Counted from the stretch's first letter, positions 24,335-32,905 are shown. The stretch is DNA of 64,000 bases from Pseudolabrys sp. FHR47 (GCF_005153485.1 NZ_CP039740.1:1677001-1741000); one strand, 5' to 3'. Program-made: numbers and translations. Notes: generated from the letters alone by a model not told the origin.

Positions 24335-25449
24335 CACATCACCTCGATGTCGGCCTGGATGGCGCCGGACGACTTGATCGCCTGCAGGATGGCGATCATG
24401 TCGCGCGGGCCGATGCCGAGGGCATTGAGGCCGTCCACCAGTTGCTGCAGCGAAATGCCGTCATGCACGACGGCGAGCTGCTTGCCGGTTTCCTGCACGC
24501 CGATCCGGGTGCGCGGTACGACCACGGTCTGCGCGCCGCGCGGCGCGAAGGGATTAGGCTGGCTGACCTGCGGCGTCTCGGTGATAGTGACGGTGAGGTT
24601 GCCTTGGGCGACCGCGACCATAGAGACGCGCACGTCGCGGCCCATGACGATAATGCCGGAGCGCTCGTCGATGACGATCTTGGCCGCCGTGTCGGGATCA
24701 ATCTGCAACTGCTCGATCTCGGTGAGCAGCGAGATGACATTGCCCTTGTACTGGTTCGGCACGGTGATGCCGACCGTGCCGGGATCGAGCGACTCGGCGG
24801 TCGGTACGCCGATATAATCGTTGATTGCCGAGGCGATGCGCTTGGCAGTCGTGAAGTCGGGATTGCGAAGCGCCATGCGCAACTGATTCTGACGATTGAG
24901 ATTGAAGTCGATCTCGCGCTCGATCAGCGCGCCATTGGCAATGCGACCGACGGTCGGCACACCGCGCACGATCTTGGCGGCTTCGCCCTCGGCCTGGAAA
25001 CCACCGATGGCGAGCGAGCCCTGTGCGACCGCATAGACGTTGCCATCAGCACCGAGCAGCGGTGTGACCAGTAGCAGGCCGCCCTGCAGGCTCTTGGCAT
25101 CGCCGAGCGACGAGACGGTGACGTCGATGCGGGTGCCTTGCGTGGAAAAGGCCGGCAGGTTGGCGGTGACCATTACCGCGGCGACATTGCCGGTACGCAA
25201 GGTCTGACCGCGGATATTGACGCCGAGGCGTTCCAGCATCGCCTGCAGCGACTGCTTTGTGAAAGGGATATTGTTGAGCGTGTCGCCTGAACCGTTGAGG
25301 CCGACCACCAGGCCATAGCCGATGAGCTGGTTCTGCCGGACGCCTTCGATATTGGCGAGGTCCTTGATGCGCGACGTCGCCCCGGCGGATGCCAGGGTGA
25401 ACAGGCTCAAGAGTGCCGCCACGAAGGCGGTTCGGAACGTCGGCGTCAT
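24334..25449 (-). CDS. flgI: flagellar P-ring protein FlgI
   Basis: Periplasmic P-ring subunit, 371 residues with a Sec signal peptide (TFRTAFVAALLSLFTLASAGA). Mature sequence RIKDLANIEGVRQNQLIGYGLVVGLNGSGDTLNNIPFTKQSLQAMLERLGVNIRG is a textbook FlgI start, and SGAIQADIEVM is the usual end. The start at 25449 is supported by GGGGAG five bases upstream and by the sigma-54 promoter at 25489-25506; a start at 25488 would lie upstream of the predicted transcript start. The chaperone FlgA is encoded at 30201-31223. It heads the flgI-flgJ-flgN-like operon and diverges from fliX. Confidence 0.96.
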   Translation of the reverse strand: MTPTFRTAFVAALLSLFTLASAGATSRIKDLANIEGVRQNQLIGYGLVVGLNGSGDTLNNIPFTKQSLQAMLERLGVNIRGQTLRTGNVAAVMVTANLPAFSTQGTRIDVTVSSLGDAKSLQGGLLLVTPLLGADGNVYAVAQGSLAIGGFQAEGEAAKIVRGVPTVGRIANGALIEREIDFNLNRQNQLRMALRNPDFTTAKRIASAINDYIGVPTAESLDPGTVGITVPNQYKGNVISLLTEIEQLQIDPDTAAKIVIDERSGIIVMGRDVRVSMVAVAQGNLTVTITETPQVSQPNPFAPRGAQTVVVPRTRIGVQETGKQLAVVHDGISLQQLVDGLNALGIGPRDMIAILQAIKSSGAIQADIEVM

Positions 25450-25488
25450 CACTGCTCCCCAATGTGACGTTTGACTTGCAAGCAGCAA

Positions 25489-25506
25489 TGCGAAGGGCGT
25501 GCCAAA
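25489..25506 (-). promoter_or_regulatory. sigma-54 promoter for flgI operon
   Basis: On the minus strand TTTGGCACGCCCTTCGCA matches YTGGCACG-N4-TTGCW with one mismatch in the -12 box (TCGC). GG and GC are separated by exactly 10 bases. The predicted start near 25478 leaves a leader of about 29 bases. Confidence 0.8.
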
Positions 25507-25575
25507 GCCGCGCGAATGACTAAGCCTCTGAGATCGGGTTGTTTTTAGTTCTCACGGCGGCCTCCGGGAATGTCT

Positions 25576-25617
25576 TTAACCCGGCAGTAACCGTCCCTCC
25601 CGGCAAAAACTGCCGGG
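25576..25617. promoter_or_regulatory. FlbD (ftr)-like site with TTAA composite, between flgI and fliX
   Basis: CCCGGCA-AAAAC-TGCCGGG (25599-25617) is a perfect 7-5-7 palindrome matching FlbD ftr sites. A second half-site CCCGGCA (25580-25586) follows TTAA and is followed by GTAA, giving TTAA-N7-GTAA, one base from the CtrA consensus. The sites are about 80-110 bases upstream of the flgI -24 box. TTAACCAT occurs nearby at 25632-25639. Confidence 0.65.
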
Positions 25618-25730
25618 GCGTTTACGGCCCATTAACCATGAGCGGCGCAGGTTCAATGGCGTAGCGGGGCGTTTTGCGTCGTAGCGCGAGCGGGGAGCGC
25701 TCGCGTCATCATCGGGACCACCAAGGCGCC

Positions 25731-26144
25731 ATGCGCATCACCGGATCGAACGCGGCCTCGCTGTCGGCTACACCCACCGCCGCGCGGCGTGCGGGAGCTG
25801 GCGGCACCTTCAGCCTCTCTGGCTTCGAGCCGGCCTCAACGCCCGCGCCTGCCACTGCGCTGCGGTCGGTCGCTGGCCTGGATAGCCTGCTGGCGCTGCA
25901 GGGTGTCGAGGATCCGACGGAGAAGAGGAAGCGAGCGGTCGCCAGGGGCCGTACGGCACTCGATGTGCTCGACGAACTTAAACTCGGCATGATCGGCGGC
26001 TCGCTCGATACCTCCACCATTGCCCGCCTCAAGGTGGCAGCCGAGGGCCTGACCGACGGCACCGGTGATCCGGGACTCGACGGGGTCATGGCGGAAATCG
26101 ACCTCAGGGTGGCCGTCGAACTCGCGAAAGTCGGCCGCCGCTAG
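25731..26144 (+). CDS. fliX: flagellar assembly regulator FliX
   Basis: FliX is an alphaproteobacterial regulator that couples early basal-body assembly to FlbD activity in Caulobacter. The 137-residue product has a disordered Ala/Thr/Pro N-terminus (MRITGSNAASLSATPTAARR), then the conserved helical core GLDSLLALQGVEDPTEKRKRAVARGRTALDVLDELKLGMIGGSLD and the C-terminal PGLDGVMAEIDLRVAVELAKVGRR, whose AVELAK ending is typical. The ATG at 25731 fits the family start. It is divergent from flgI, the same arrangement as in Caulobacter. flbD itself is not in the window. Confidence 0.9.
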   Translation: MRITGSNAASLSATPTAARRAGAGGTFSLSGFEPASTPAPATALRSVAGLDSLLALQGVEDPTEKRKRAVARGRTALDVLDELKLGMIGGSLDTSTIARLKVAAEGLTDGTGDPGLDGVMAEIDLRVAVELAKVGRR

Positions 26145-26346
26145 CCGTGGTGGTAACCACCGTCTGCCCGCCTTTCGCACAAGTCATTGAACATTCACAA
26201 TATTCTGGCAGTCCACCGGGGCTGCGAGGATATTGTCGCGTCCCGTTGGGCGGTATATAAGCCAGCGCACTCGGGAGGGGACTTCTCGCGGCAGAAGACA
26301 AAGCGGCGCAAAAAACGGCCGGACACTAGCGGTCAAGAAGAACACG

Positions 26347-26775
26347 ATGGGAGTCGGTGGGATGTTGGCGAAAGTGAAGCCTTATCGGCCGTCCGATAAG
26401 GAGCCGTTTATGAATGAGCGTCAGCGCGAATACTTTCGCGCGAAGCTGTTGCAATGGCGCGAGGATATCCTGAAGGAGGCCAAGGAGACACTCCAGCACC
26501 TCCAGGAAGAAAACCAGAATCACCCGGACCTGGCCGATCGGGCCTCGTCCGAAACCGATCGCTCCATCGAGCTGCGGGCTCGCGACCGGCAGCGCAAGCT
26601 GATCTCCAAGATCGACGAGGCGCTGGCCCGAATCGAGGACGGCACCTACGGCTACTGCGAGGAGACCGGTGAGCCGATCTCACTGCGTCGTCTCGAGGCT
26701 CGGCCGATTGCGACTTTGTCGGTTGAAGCGCAGGAGCGCCATGAGCGCCGCGAAAAGGTCTATCGCGACGACTGA
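26347..26775 (+). CDS. dksA: RNA polymerase-binding protein DksA
   Basis: DksA binds the RNA polymerase secondary channel and works with ppGpp. The coiled-coil region EPFMNERQREYFRAKLLQWREDILKEAKETLQHLQEENQNHPDLADRASSETDRSIELRARDRQRKLI includes the DxxDxA-type tip (DLADRAS). The zinc-finger segment DGTYGYCEETGEPISLRRLEARPIATLSVEAQE keeps one Cys of the usual four, so zinc binding is probably lost, as in many alphaproteobacterial DksA proteins. The start is uncertain: ATG at 26347 or 26362. It stands alone between fliX and an outer-membrane protein gene. Confidence 0.93.
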   Translation: MGVGGMLAKVKPYRPSDKEPFMNERQREYFRAKLLQWREDILKEAKETLQHLQEENQNHPDLADRASSETDRSIELRARDRQRKLISKIDEALARIEDGTYGYCEETGEPISLRRLEARPIATLSVEAQERHERREKVYRDD

Positions 26776-26804
26776 GCGAAGCGCGCAGGAATGGACATGA
26801 CGAG

Positions 26805-26836
26805 CGGCCGGGGCCAGAGCCTCGGCCGTTTGCGTT
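26805..26836 (+). terminator. probable terminator of dksA
   Basis: CGGCCGGGGC (26805-26814), loop CAGA, GCCTCGGCCG (26819-26828): a 10-bp stem with one G-U pair, then TTTGCGTTT. The rest of the stretch to 27127 holds no convincing gene; an ATG-led frame at 26791-27006 runs through this hairpin and is probably spurious. Confidence 0.6.
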
Positions 26837-27127
26837 TCGGCGGACAGCGCGAGGAGATTTCTTGGTCCTCCTTTGGACGCGACGCGCGAGCAAAGTCGCC
26901 AATTGTGGGCACGAAGGCTCGCGCGGAGTGGTGCCTTCCGTTGAGTGGAGCAGCGTCAAGACGACAGGCTGACCGTCCGCGGAGGCCAAGGTCGGAGGTA
27001 CGATAATGTCACCAAGTGCACTGCGCGGTATCCAATGACACATCTTCACAGAAGACTTGTGATGCAGAAGAAATCTTGAATGGCGGCACGGTTGTGGCAG
27101 CATTGAACACACGCCGAGGAGTGTTCA

Positions 27128-27964
27128 ATGAATTCGCCAAGGGAATGTAGCCGGCGATTTTTGTTTCTATTGGTCGGCATTTTCGCGTGGCCGTTAAGCA
27201 CGGCACAGGCGGACAATCTCGGCTCGAATCCAGGCGCGTCGGCTTATGCTTCGGCGGGCAAGCCCTGGACCGTCATCGTCAGTCCTTATGTCTGGGCCGC
27301 CTCAATGAAGGGCAATGCATCCCTTGGCGGTCACGACACGACGGTTGACGTGCCATTCAAGGATACATTCCAGCATCTCAAATTCGCGCTCATGGGAGCC
27401 GTCGAAGTGACGGACGGTCGATGGGGTGTTTATTTCAATGGCGAGACCGTCAAGACAGAGCAAGATGAAGTCGTGGGTACGCGGCAGCTCGGTCTCTCCA
27501 CGACAATGTCGATGATTGCCGGCGGCGCCTATTATCGCATTTACGAGTCCAGGCTGGGTGGCAACACAACCTTCGGGACGCCGAGGATATTCGCCATCGA
27601 GCCGACCGCGGGTTTGCGCTGGACGAGGTTGTCGGCGCGGCTCACCACCGGGCCCATCAGTGTGGAGAAAGGCGTCGACTGGACCGATCCGTTAGTCGGC
27701 GTGCGGCTGAGTGCGGATGTGAGCGAGCGGTGGAATATCTTCGCCGAAGCTGATGTCGGCGGCTTCCGTTCCGGCAGGAAAGTGAGCGTCAACGCCCAAG
27801 TCTATGCCGGCTATAGAACGATGTTTCTCGGCCGTCCGACGATCCTGCGCGCGGGCTATCGGGTGCTGCACCAGAATTACGAAACTGCCGATTTCACTGG
27901 CCACACGTTTCGCTGGGACGTGACCCAGCATGGACCTGTGCTCGGGCTCTCGATGCATTTCTGA
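27128..27964 (+). CDS. predicted outer membrane beta-barrel protein
   Basis: Exported protein of 278 residues. A signal peptide (RRFLFLLVGIFAWPLSTAQA) precedes DNLGSNPG. The mature part alternates short beta strands: WTVIVSPYVWAASMKGNASLGG, GRWGVYFNGETVKTEQDE, LRWTRLSARLTTGPISV, and the terminal FRWDVTQHGPVLGLSMHF ending in an aromatic residue, the usual C-terminal signal of outer-membrane barrels. The family is not recognised beyond this. It is flanked by terminators on both sides and so is probably monocistronic; its expression signals are not evident. Confidence 0.75.
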   Translation: MNSPRECSRRFLFLLVGIFAWPLSTAQADNLGSNPGASAYASAGKPWTVIVSPYVWAASMKGNASLGGHDTTVDVPFKDTFQHLKFALMGAVEVTDGRWGVYFNGETVKTEQDEVVGTRQLGLSTTMSMIAGGAYYRIYESRLGGNTTFGTPRIFAIEPTAGLRWTRLSARLTTGPISVEKGVDWTDPLVGVRLSADVSERWNIFAEADVGGFRSGRKVSVNAQVYAGYRTMFLGRPTILRAGYRVLHQNYETADFTGHTFRWDVTQHGPVLGLSMHF

Positions 27965-28079
27965 TGCGTGATTGTGCAAGTGGGCGGCGATTTCCGAGAA
28001 GGCCGCGCGCCTAGAAGGCGGTCAAGCGCATAAACCGTCGGTGCCACGGCGACTGAGCCGTGGGCTCTGCACAACTTCG

Positions 28080-28111
28080 AAATTGCCCGGCCATGGCGCC
28101 GGGCAATTTTT
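28080..28111 (+). terminator. intrinsic terminator after the outer membrane protein gene
   Basis: A 12-bp stem AAATTGCCCGGC/GCCGGGCAATTT with a six-base loop, followed by further T. It separates the gene from the convergent BA14K gene and may also serve that one weakly. Confidence 0.85.
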
Positions 28112-28125
28112 ACGCCCGCCGGAAG

Positions 28126-28611
28126 TTAGCGGCACGGATGCCGGCGACCGTCATAGCCCATATAGGTGCCGGACGCCGGATCGAACGAGCGGTAACGCGA
28201 GAAGCAATAGGATAGCCAGTCGCCGCGCGGTCCATAGCCCGGGCCGACGATCGGGCCGTAATAGCCGGGCGGATAGAACACCCGCGGGCCATAGAACAGC
28301 GGCGGCGGACCGCCATAGTAGTAATTGTAATAGTAGCCGCGCGGGCCGTAGTAGCGCGGCTGCGAAGCGATGATGCCGCCGAGGATCAGGCCGGTGGCGA
28401 TGCCGGCGGCGACGCCAGCGCCCCCGCGTCCCCGATAACGAATGTCGATGACGTCCGGCGAGGCCGCGGATCTGAGCGTTGCAACGCTCGACGGGACCGG
28501 CGCGGCTGCGGTGGGAGCAGCCGTGCCGGCGAGAAAGGCCACAACACTGAGCGCGGCCGTAAAACGGGTGAACGGAGCGGTCGCCACCGTCGTCGACATC
28601 GTGGTCGGCAT
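28126..28611 (-). CDS. BA14K-family exported protein
   Basis: Exported protein of 161 residues. A hydrophobic signal (FTAALSVVAFLAGTAAPTAAA) is followed by a Gly-rich transmembrane-like stretch (GAGVAAGIATGLILGGIIA), a Tyr/Gly/Pro-rich repeat region (YYGPRGYYYNYYYGGPPPLFYGP) and the terminal BA14K signature YCFSRYRSFDPASGTYMGYDGRRHPCR. BA14K proteins are lectin-like surface antigens first known from Brucella. The ATG at 28611 follows AAAGGAG. An exact FNR/FixK-type box lies 77-90 bases upstream, suggesting induction at low oxygen. Confidence 0.85.
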   Translation of the reverse strand: MPTTMSTTVATAPFTRFTAALSVVAFLAGTAAPTAAAPVPSSVATLRSAASPDVIDIRYRGRGGAGVAAGIATGLILGGIIASQPRYYGPRGYYYNYYYGGPPPLFYGPRVFYPPGYYGPIVGPGYGPRGDWLSYCFSRYRSFDPASGTYMGYDGRRHPCR

Positions 28612-28687
28612 GGCTTGTTTCTCCTTTGGGCTCGTATTCCCTATCTTGGCTGCGCAGAAATACTCGGTCCGCGGCTGCCCGGCAGCA

Positions 28688-28701
28688 TTGATACGGATCA
28701 A
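28688..28701. promoter_or_regulatory. FNR/FixK-type box upstream of the BA14K gene
   Basis: TTGAT-ACGG-ATCAA matches the FNR/FixK consensus exactly and lies 77 bases before the BA14K start on the minus strand. It is the second such box in the window after the one at 6095. Confidence 0.6.
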
Positions 28702-28788
28702 TGGGCATCGGTGGTATCGCCGAGGTTTGCGGAGCTGAACCGCTCCGGATTTTCCGCTGCCGTATTTGCTGCGCGCTGGTGACCGCGC

Positions 28789-29172
28789 TTATTCCGGCTC
28801 CGCTGTCGCCAGGCACGGGTCGAGCACCACGTGATTGGCGTCGAGACGCCGATAGGCACCCCGAATTTCGACATCGTGGCCGACTTTCATGTCATTGGCT
28901 TCATAGGTAACGCACATCACGCGAAGGTCGGAACAGACCACCAGGTACCAGAGCGCGCCGTCTGTTCGGACCAGCGTAAGCTTGCCGGTGACCAACAGGT
29001 CGATGCGATCGCCGCCGTCGGGAACCCCTTCGGCCATGGCTCGCAACTCGTCGCAGCGCGCCGACGATTGCGCTGGTACCTCGGGCGGCGAGAAAGCGGG
29101 CCGGTTGGTGAAGAGGTCGTCGGCGAGGGCGGGGCTGACGACTAGCGACAGGCCGAAAAAGACGCGCCACAT
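28789..29172 (-). CDS. exported hypothetical protein
   Basis: Secreted protein of 127 residues. The ATG at 29172 follows AGGAG and gives the signal peptide WRVFFGLSLVVSPALA before DDLFTNRP. The mature part has three Cys (SARCDELRAM, VVCSDLRVMCVT) and a C-terminal one (LDPCLATAE), with strands DRIDLLVTGKLTLVRTDGALWYLVVC and GHDVEIRGAYRRLDANHVVLDPC suggesting a small beta-barrel (OB-like) fold. That fold is an impression only. It sits between the BA14K gene and the terminator of the flgFGAH operon; no function is known. Confidence 0.7.
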   Translation of the reverse strand: MWRVFFGLSLVVSPALADDLFTNRPAFSPPEVPAQSSARCDELRAMAEGVPDGGDRIDLLVTGKLTLVRTDGALWYLVVCSDLRVMCVTYEANDMKVGHDVEIRGAYRRLDANHVVLDPCLATAEPE

Positions 29173-29243
29173 GGCTTGCTCCTGGATTCGCAGGTGCATC
29201 GTTTGCGCGGTTCGCTACACCGCAAATATGGCGTTGGGGCGTC

Positions 29244-29288
29244 GAAAGAAAACACGGCCCTCTGCAGGGGAGCTACAGAGGGCCGTGT
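29244..29288 (-). terminator. terminator of the flgF-flgG-flgA-flgH operon
   Basis: A 13-bp perfect stem ACACGGCCCTCTG/CAGAGGGCCGTGT (29252-29264 with 29276-29288), followed on the minus strand by TTTTCTTTC. It lies about 90 bases after the flgH stop. Confidence 0.85.
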
Positions 29289-29374
29289 CTTGGTCGTTGT
29301 CACTTACGCTCGCGAGACGCAAAGACAACGCGGGAGCACTTTTTCTCTCGGCCCTACGCGGGGAGAGGTGAGAG

Positions 29375-30121
29375 CTAGAACGGCAGGATCACATCCATCA
29401 CCTGCTGGCCGTAGCGCGGCTGCTGCACGTCCGTGATCTGGCCGCGGCCGCCGTAAGCGATGCGGGCCTGGGCGATCTTGGTCGAGTCGATGGTGTTGTC
29501 GCTTTCGATATCCTCGGGACGGACCACGCCGCCGACGATCAGTTCGCGGACTTCGAAATTGACGCGGATCTCCTGGCGGCCCTCGATCACCAGATTGCCG
29601 TTCGGCAGCACTTGTACGACAACGCCGGCGACGTTGGTCGTCAGCGCTTCGGAGCGGTCGACCGATCCCTTGCCCTCGCTCGATGCCGTGGAGTCGGCGG
29701 TGAACAGCCGTGTCGGCAGCGCCGAGTTGACGATCGGCAACTTGCTCTTGCCGAAGAAGTTGTCGACGCCGGAATCTTCCGAATTGGTGCGGCTGCGCTT
29801 GGTATCGTTGGCGATGTTGGCTTTGTCGGTGATGTTGACCTTCACCGTGAGGATGTCGCCGACCTGATGGGCGCGCTGGTCCTTGAAGAAGGCGCGCGAG
29901 CCGTTTCGCCACAGCGAATTGGGATTGTAACTCGCGGGCTGTGCCGCCGGCATCGGCATCTGCACCGGCTTGTAGCCGGCACGCGTCGTTGGGTTGTCGA
30001 TCTCGGAGAGCTTGGGCTGCTCACCGATGTTCTTCAACCGGTCGAGGGCCGCGCAGCCGCTCAGCAACGAGGTCGCAAGCGCCGCAAGGATGGCGTGGCG
30101 GGTCAAGGTCAATATCCTCAT
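29375..30121 (-). CDS. flgH: flagellar L-ring lipoprotein FlgH
   Basis: Outer-membrane L-ring subunit, 248 residues. It has a lipoprotein signal with lipobox LLSGC (HAILAALATSLLSGCAALD), NSLWRNGSRAFFKDQRAHQVGDILTVKVNITDKANIAND (the family core), and the C-terminal VVRPEDIESDNTIDSTKIAQARIAYGGRGQITDVQQPRYGQQVMDVILPF. It is the last gene of the flgF-flgG-flgA-flgH operon, 79 bases after flgA. It forms a ring around the rod together with the P-ring encoded by flgI. Confidence 0.96.
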   Translation of the reverse strand: MRILTLTRHAILAALATSLLSGCAALDRLKNIGEQPKLSEIDNPTTRAGYKPVQMPMPAAQPASYNPNSLWRNGSRAFFKDQRAHQVGDILTVKVNITDKANIANDTKRSRTNSEDSGVDNFFGKSKLPIVNSALPTRLFTADSTASSEGKGSVDRSEALTTNVAGVVVQVLPNGNLVIEGRQEIRVNFEVRELIVGGVVRPEDIESDNTIDSTKIAQARIAYGGRGQITDVQQPRYGQQVMDVILPF

Positions 30122-30200
30122 CTCAACAGACTTTCACTCGAGTTCATCAATCGACTTCGGGGACGAGGGGCGGCGTTGCCGTCGCTCGCGTCTATATTGT

Positions 30201-31223
30201 TCAGCGCCGGTTTCCCGCGGCTGCCGGGAGGTTGGCGGCGAACCGCGAGGCCGACGTCGACACCACCACATGGCCGGGACCGGCTACCACGCCTTGCACA
30301 GTGCGCTTGGACTGCTCGTTGAGCACCGACACGGTGTCGCCTTCGGCGCCGCTCTCCGTCGCCTTGCCGCGCAAGGTGAGCGTCAGGCCGGGCGCTTCGA
30401 ACACAAGGGTCACCATCTGGCCGCGCTGTACGACTTCGGGCCGCGTCAGGTCGGCATCGCGCAGCGGCTGGCCGGGTCGGATGACATTGCGTGCGGCCAT
30501 GCCTACGGCGCGCTCGATGCCGACGACGGCATCGCGTTCGACCTGGGCGCGGGGCCGGCGTTCGATCACAAGGTCGGAAGCTTTGAGCACGGCGCCGCGA
30601 TCGATCGAACGGGTCACCATCACGGTTTCTACCGTCGCATAGGCGCGGCCGGACAGCCGAAGCAGACCGCGCTGTGTCGCGCTGGTGGGAATTTCCAGCG
30701 TTGCATCGAAGCGGCCGTTGCGGGCGTCATAAGAGAGGCGAGCGATGCCGACGCTGCCTTGCGCCGCCGGATCGACCTGGATGGCGCGGGGATCGCGATC
30801 GAAGGTAACGGTGATGTCGGCCGCCGGGCCGGCATTGAAGCGAGTCGACACGGCCTGGGCGAGACTGCGTTCGATCTCCGACATCGGAATTTCGCGGCTG
30901 GCGCGGGTCACGCTGATTTCGGTGACGCCACCGGTGTCGAAGCCGACCAGGGCGTGCGGGCGCACCGCGTCGATCACGGCGGCGACGGGCACTGTGCCGG
31001 TCGTGCCGAGGTCCGGCGCGCGGAAGATGGCGATGTCGGCAACGACGCCGGCGTTCTCGATCAGATCCCCGATACGCACGATGCCAGAATTGACGGTGAC
31101 GTGGCCCTTGAGATGCGGGCGTGCCGACTCGGCCGATTGCGCCGAGGCGGCGGCGATGCCGACGCCGAGCATGACGGCGGCGGCGAGGAGGCGAATGGCG
31201 GTGGCGATCATGGTGGCAATCAT
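30201..31223 (-). CDS. flgA: flagellar P-ring assembly chaperone FlgA
   Basis: Periplasmic chaperone for FlgI, 340 residues with a signal peptide (AIRLLAAAVMLGVGIAAASAQ). It is longer than E. coli FlgA (about 219 residues) because of an additional N-terminal beta region beginning RPHLKGHVTVNSGIVRIGDLIENAGVVAD, typical for alphaproteobacteria. The SAF-type C-terminal domain contains VMVTRSIDRGAVLKASDLVIERRPR, GMAARNVIRPGQPLRDADLTRPEVVQRGQMVTLVFEAPGLTLTLRGKATESGAEGDTVSVLNEQSKRTVQGVV. It lies 10 bases after flgG. Confidence 0.93.
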   Translation of the reverse strand: MIATMIATAIRLLAAAVMLGVGIAAASAQSAESARPHLKGHVTVNSGIVRIGDLIENAGVVADIAIFRAPDLGTTGTVPVAAVIDAVRPHALVGFDTGGVTEISVTRASREIPMSEIERSLAQAVSTRFNAGPAADITVTFDRDPRAIQVDPAAQGSVGIARLSYDARNGRFDATLEIPTSATQRGLLRLSGRAYATVETVMVTRSIDRGAVLKASDLVIERRPRAQVERDAVVGIERAVGMAARNVIRPGQPLRDADLTRPEVVQRGQMVTLVFEAPGLTLTLRGKATESGAEGDTVSVLNEQSKRTVQGVVAGPGHVVVSTSASRFAANLPAAAGNRR

Positions 31224-31233
31224 GGCCTTGCCC

Positions 31234-32022
31234 TCAGCGCATCAGGTTGGAGGTAGCCGACAGCATTTGGTCGGCGGCGGAGATGACCTTGGCGTTCATC
31301 TCATAGGCACGTTGCGCGGCGATGAGATCGGAGATTTCGCTCACCGCTTCGACGTTGGCAGCTTCCAGGTTTCCCTGCTGCAGATCGCCGAAGCCGTTGA
31401 GCTGCGGCGTGCCGTTCTGCGGCGAGCCGGAAGCCGGTGTTTCCAGATACAGGTTGTCGCCGATGCCCTTGAGACCGGCCTTGTTGATGAACATCGCCAG
31501 CTCGATCTGACCGACCTGGTTCTGCGTCGTTTGACCGGGCAATGTCACCAGAACCTGGCCCTGGGCGTTGATTGTCACCGACGTGGCGTTCTGCGGAATG
31601 GTGATGCCTGGCTGAATCAGGTTGCCGGAGGCGGTGACGATGCGCCCTTGCGAGTCGAGTTCGAACGAGCCGTCGCGGGTGTAGGCGGTCGAACCGTCCG
31701 GCATCGTCACCTTGAAGAACCCTTCGCCGCGGATGGCGATGTCGTAATCCTTGCCGGTCTGCGTCAGCGAACCTTGCGTCATGATGCGTGGCGTGCCGAC
31801 GGTCTTGACGCCGGAGCCGAGTTCGATGCCGGCAGGCAGGATGTTGCCCTGCGATGACGTCTGCGCGCCGACGCGGCTGACGTGCTCGTAGAGCAGATCC
31901 TGGAATTCGGCGCGCTGCCGCTTGAAGGCGGTGGTGCGCATGTTAGCGATATTGTTGGAGATGACCTGGACGTTGAGTTCCTGGGCCATCATGCCGGTCG
32001 CGGCGGTGTGCAGGGCGCGCAT
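31234..32022 (-). CDS. flgG: flagellar distal rod protein FlgG
   Basis: Distal rod subunit, 262 residues. MRALHTAATGMMAQELNVQVISNNIANMRTTAFKRQRAEFQDLLYE is the FlgG N-terminus (hook-basal body signature), followed by ELGSGVKTVGTPRIMTQGSLTQTGKDYDIAIRGEGFFKVTMPDGSTAYTRDGSF. The C-terminus SDLIAAQRAYEMNAKVISAADQMLSATSNLMR is canonical. It follows flgF by 12 bases in the operon controlled by the sigma-54 promoter at 32906. Length matches the family exactly. Confidence 0.97.
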   Translation of the reverse strand: MRALHTAATGMMAQELNVQVISNNIANMRTTAFKRQRAEFQDLLYEHVSRVGAQTSSQGNILPAGIELGSGVKTVGTPRIMTQGSLTQTGKDYDIAIRGEGFFKVTMPDGSTAYTRDGSFELDSQGRIVTASGNLIQPGITIPQNATSVTINAQGQVLVTLPGQTTQNQVGQIELAMFINKAGLKGIGDNLYLETPASGSPQNGTPQLNGFGDLQQGNLEAANVEAVSEISDLIAAQRAYEMNAKVISAADQMLSATSNLMR

Positions 32023-32034
32023 GGTTCAGTCTCC

Positions 32035-32802
32035 TCAGGCCGGCACTTCGGCGAGCTTGTCGATCGCATTGCGCGACAAGTCGGCCTGCTGTTGCATCAT
32101 GTTCGCGACCTGGGTGTAGGTACGCGTGATCTCGATCATGCGAGTCATTTCGACGACCGAGCGGACGTTCGATTTCTCGACCGAGCCCTGCACGAATTTC
32201 GATTGCGTGTCGGGCACGATGGTGGCGCCGTTCTTCAGAGCGAAAGTGCCCTGGCCGACCTTCTGCAGCATGGCGGGGTTTTCGACACCGACCATGCGCA
32301 GCTTGCCGCGCTGCGATTCCTGCGCCGAATTGCCGGGCACCGAGACGCTCACGGTGCCGTCACCGCTGATCCGGATATCGACGTCGTTGCGCTGGAACTG
32401 GATCGGCCCGTTGTCACCGAGCACGGGGAAGCCTTCCGACGTAACGAGCTGGCCTTCATTGTTGATCTGAAAGCCACCGTTGCGGGTGTAACGTTCGCCG
32501 GCCGGGGTCTGGACGGCGAAGAAGCCGTTGCCGTTGATGGCGACGTCGGTGGCGTTGCCGGTGCGCTCCATCGAGCCTTGGCTGAAGTCGGTCCAGGTGG
32601 CGCGGTCGCGCACAAACGAGACCTGGCGGTCGCGATTCGACATGTTGTCGGACCGGGCGACCTTGCCAATGAATTCCTCAAACACCGCGCCGTCGGCCTT
32701 GAAGCCGGCAGTGTTCACGTTGGCGATATTGTTCGCCACGACGTCGAGTTCGCGCCTCAGCACGACCTGACGCGACAGTCCGACCAGCAGAGTGTTCTGC
32801 AT
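32035..32802 (-). CDS. flgF: flagellar proximal rod protein FlgF
   Basis: Proximal rod subunit, 255 residues. MQNTLLVGLSRQVVLRRELDVVANNIANVNTAGFKADGAVFEEFI begins the protein. It continues with GNGFFAVQTPAGERYTRNGGFQINNEGQLVTSEGFPVLGDNGPIQF and ends with a coil segment (VVEMTRMIEITRTYTQVANMMQQQADLSRNAIDKLAE). It is the first gene of flgF-flgG-flgA-flgH. Its start is about 95 bases downstream of the predicted sigma-54 transcript start, and it diverges from fliL across a 382-base regulatory region. Confidence 0.95.
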   Translation of the reverse strand: MQNTLLVGLSRQVVLRRELDVVANNIANVNTAGFKADGAVFEEFIGKVARSDNMSNRDRQVSFVRDRATWTDFSQGSMERTGNATDVAINGNGFFAVQTPAGERYTRNGGFQINNEGQLVTSEGFPVLGDNGPIQFQRNDVDIRISGDGTVSVSVPGNSAQESQRGKLRMVGVENPAMLQKVGQGTFALKNGATIVPDTQSKFVQGSVEKSNVRSVVEMTRMIEITRTYTQVANMMQQQADLSRNAIDKLAEVPA

Positions 32803-32905
32803 CGGTCATCTCCCCTTGATCCCGGTGGTGCCTGCCCTCCCGAGGCCGGCGCCGCCGTGTGGTGAAAGTCCGGCTCTCCCAAGCCGTCGTTTCGGGGAAG
32901 AAGGA

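Noticed and set aside
26791..27006. 71-codon frame after dksA
   Set aside because: It runs through the likely dksA terminator, has no ribosome binding site and shows no fold-like pattern.
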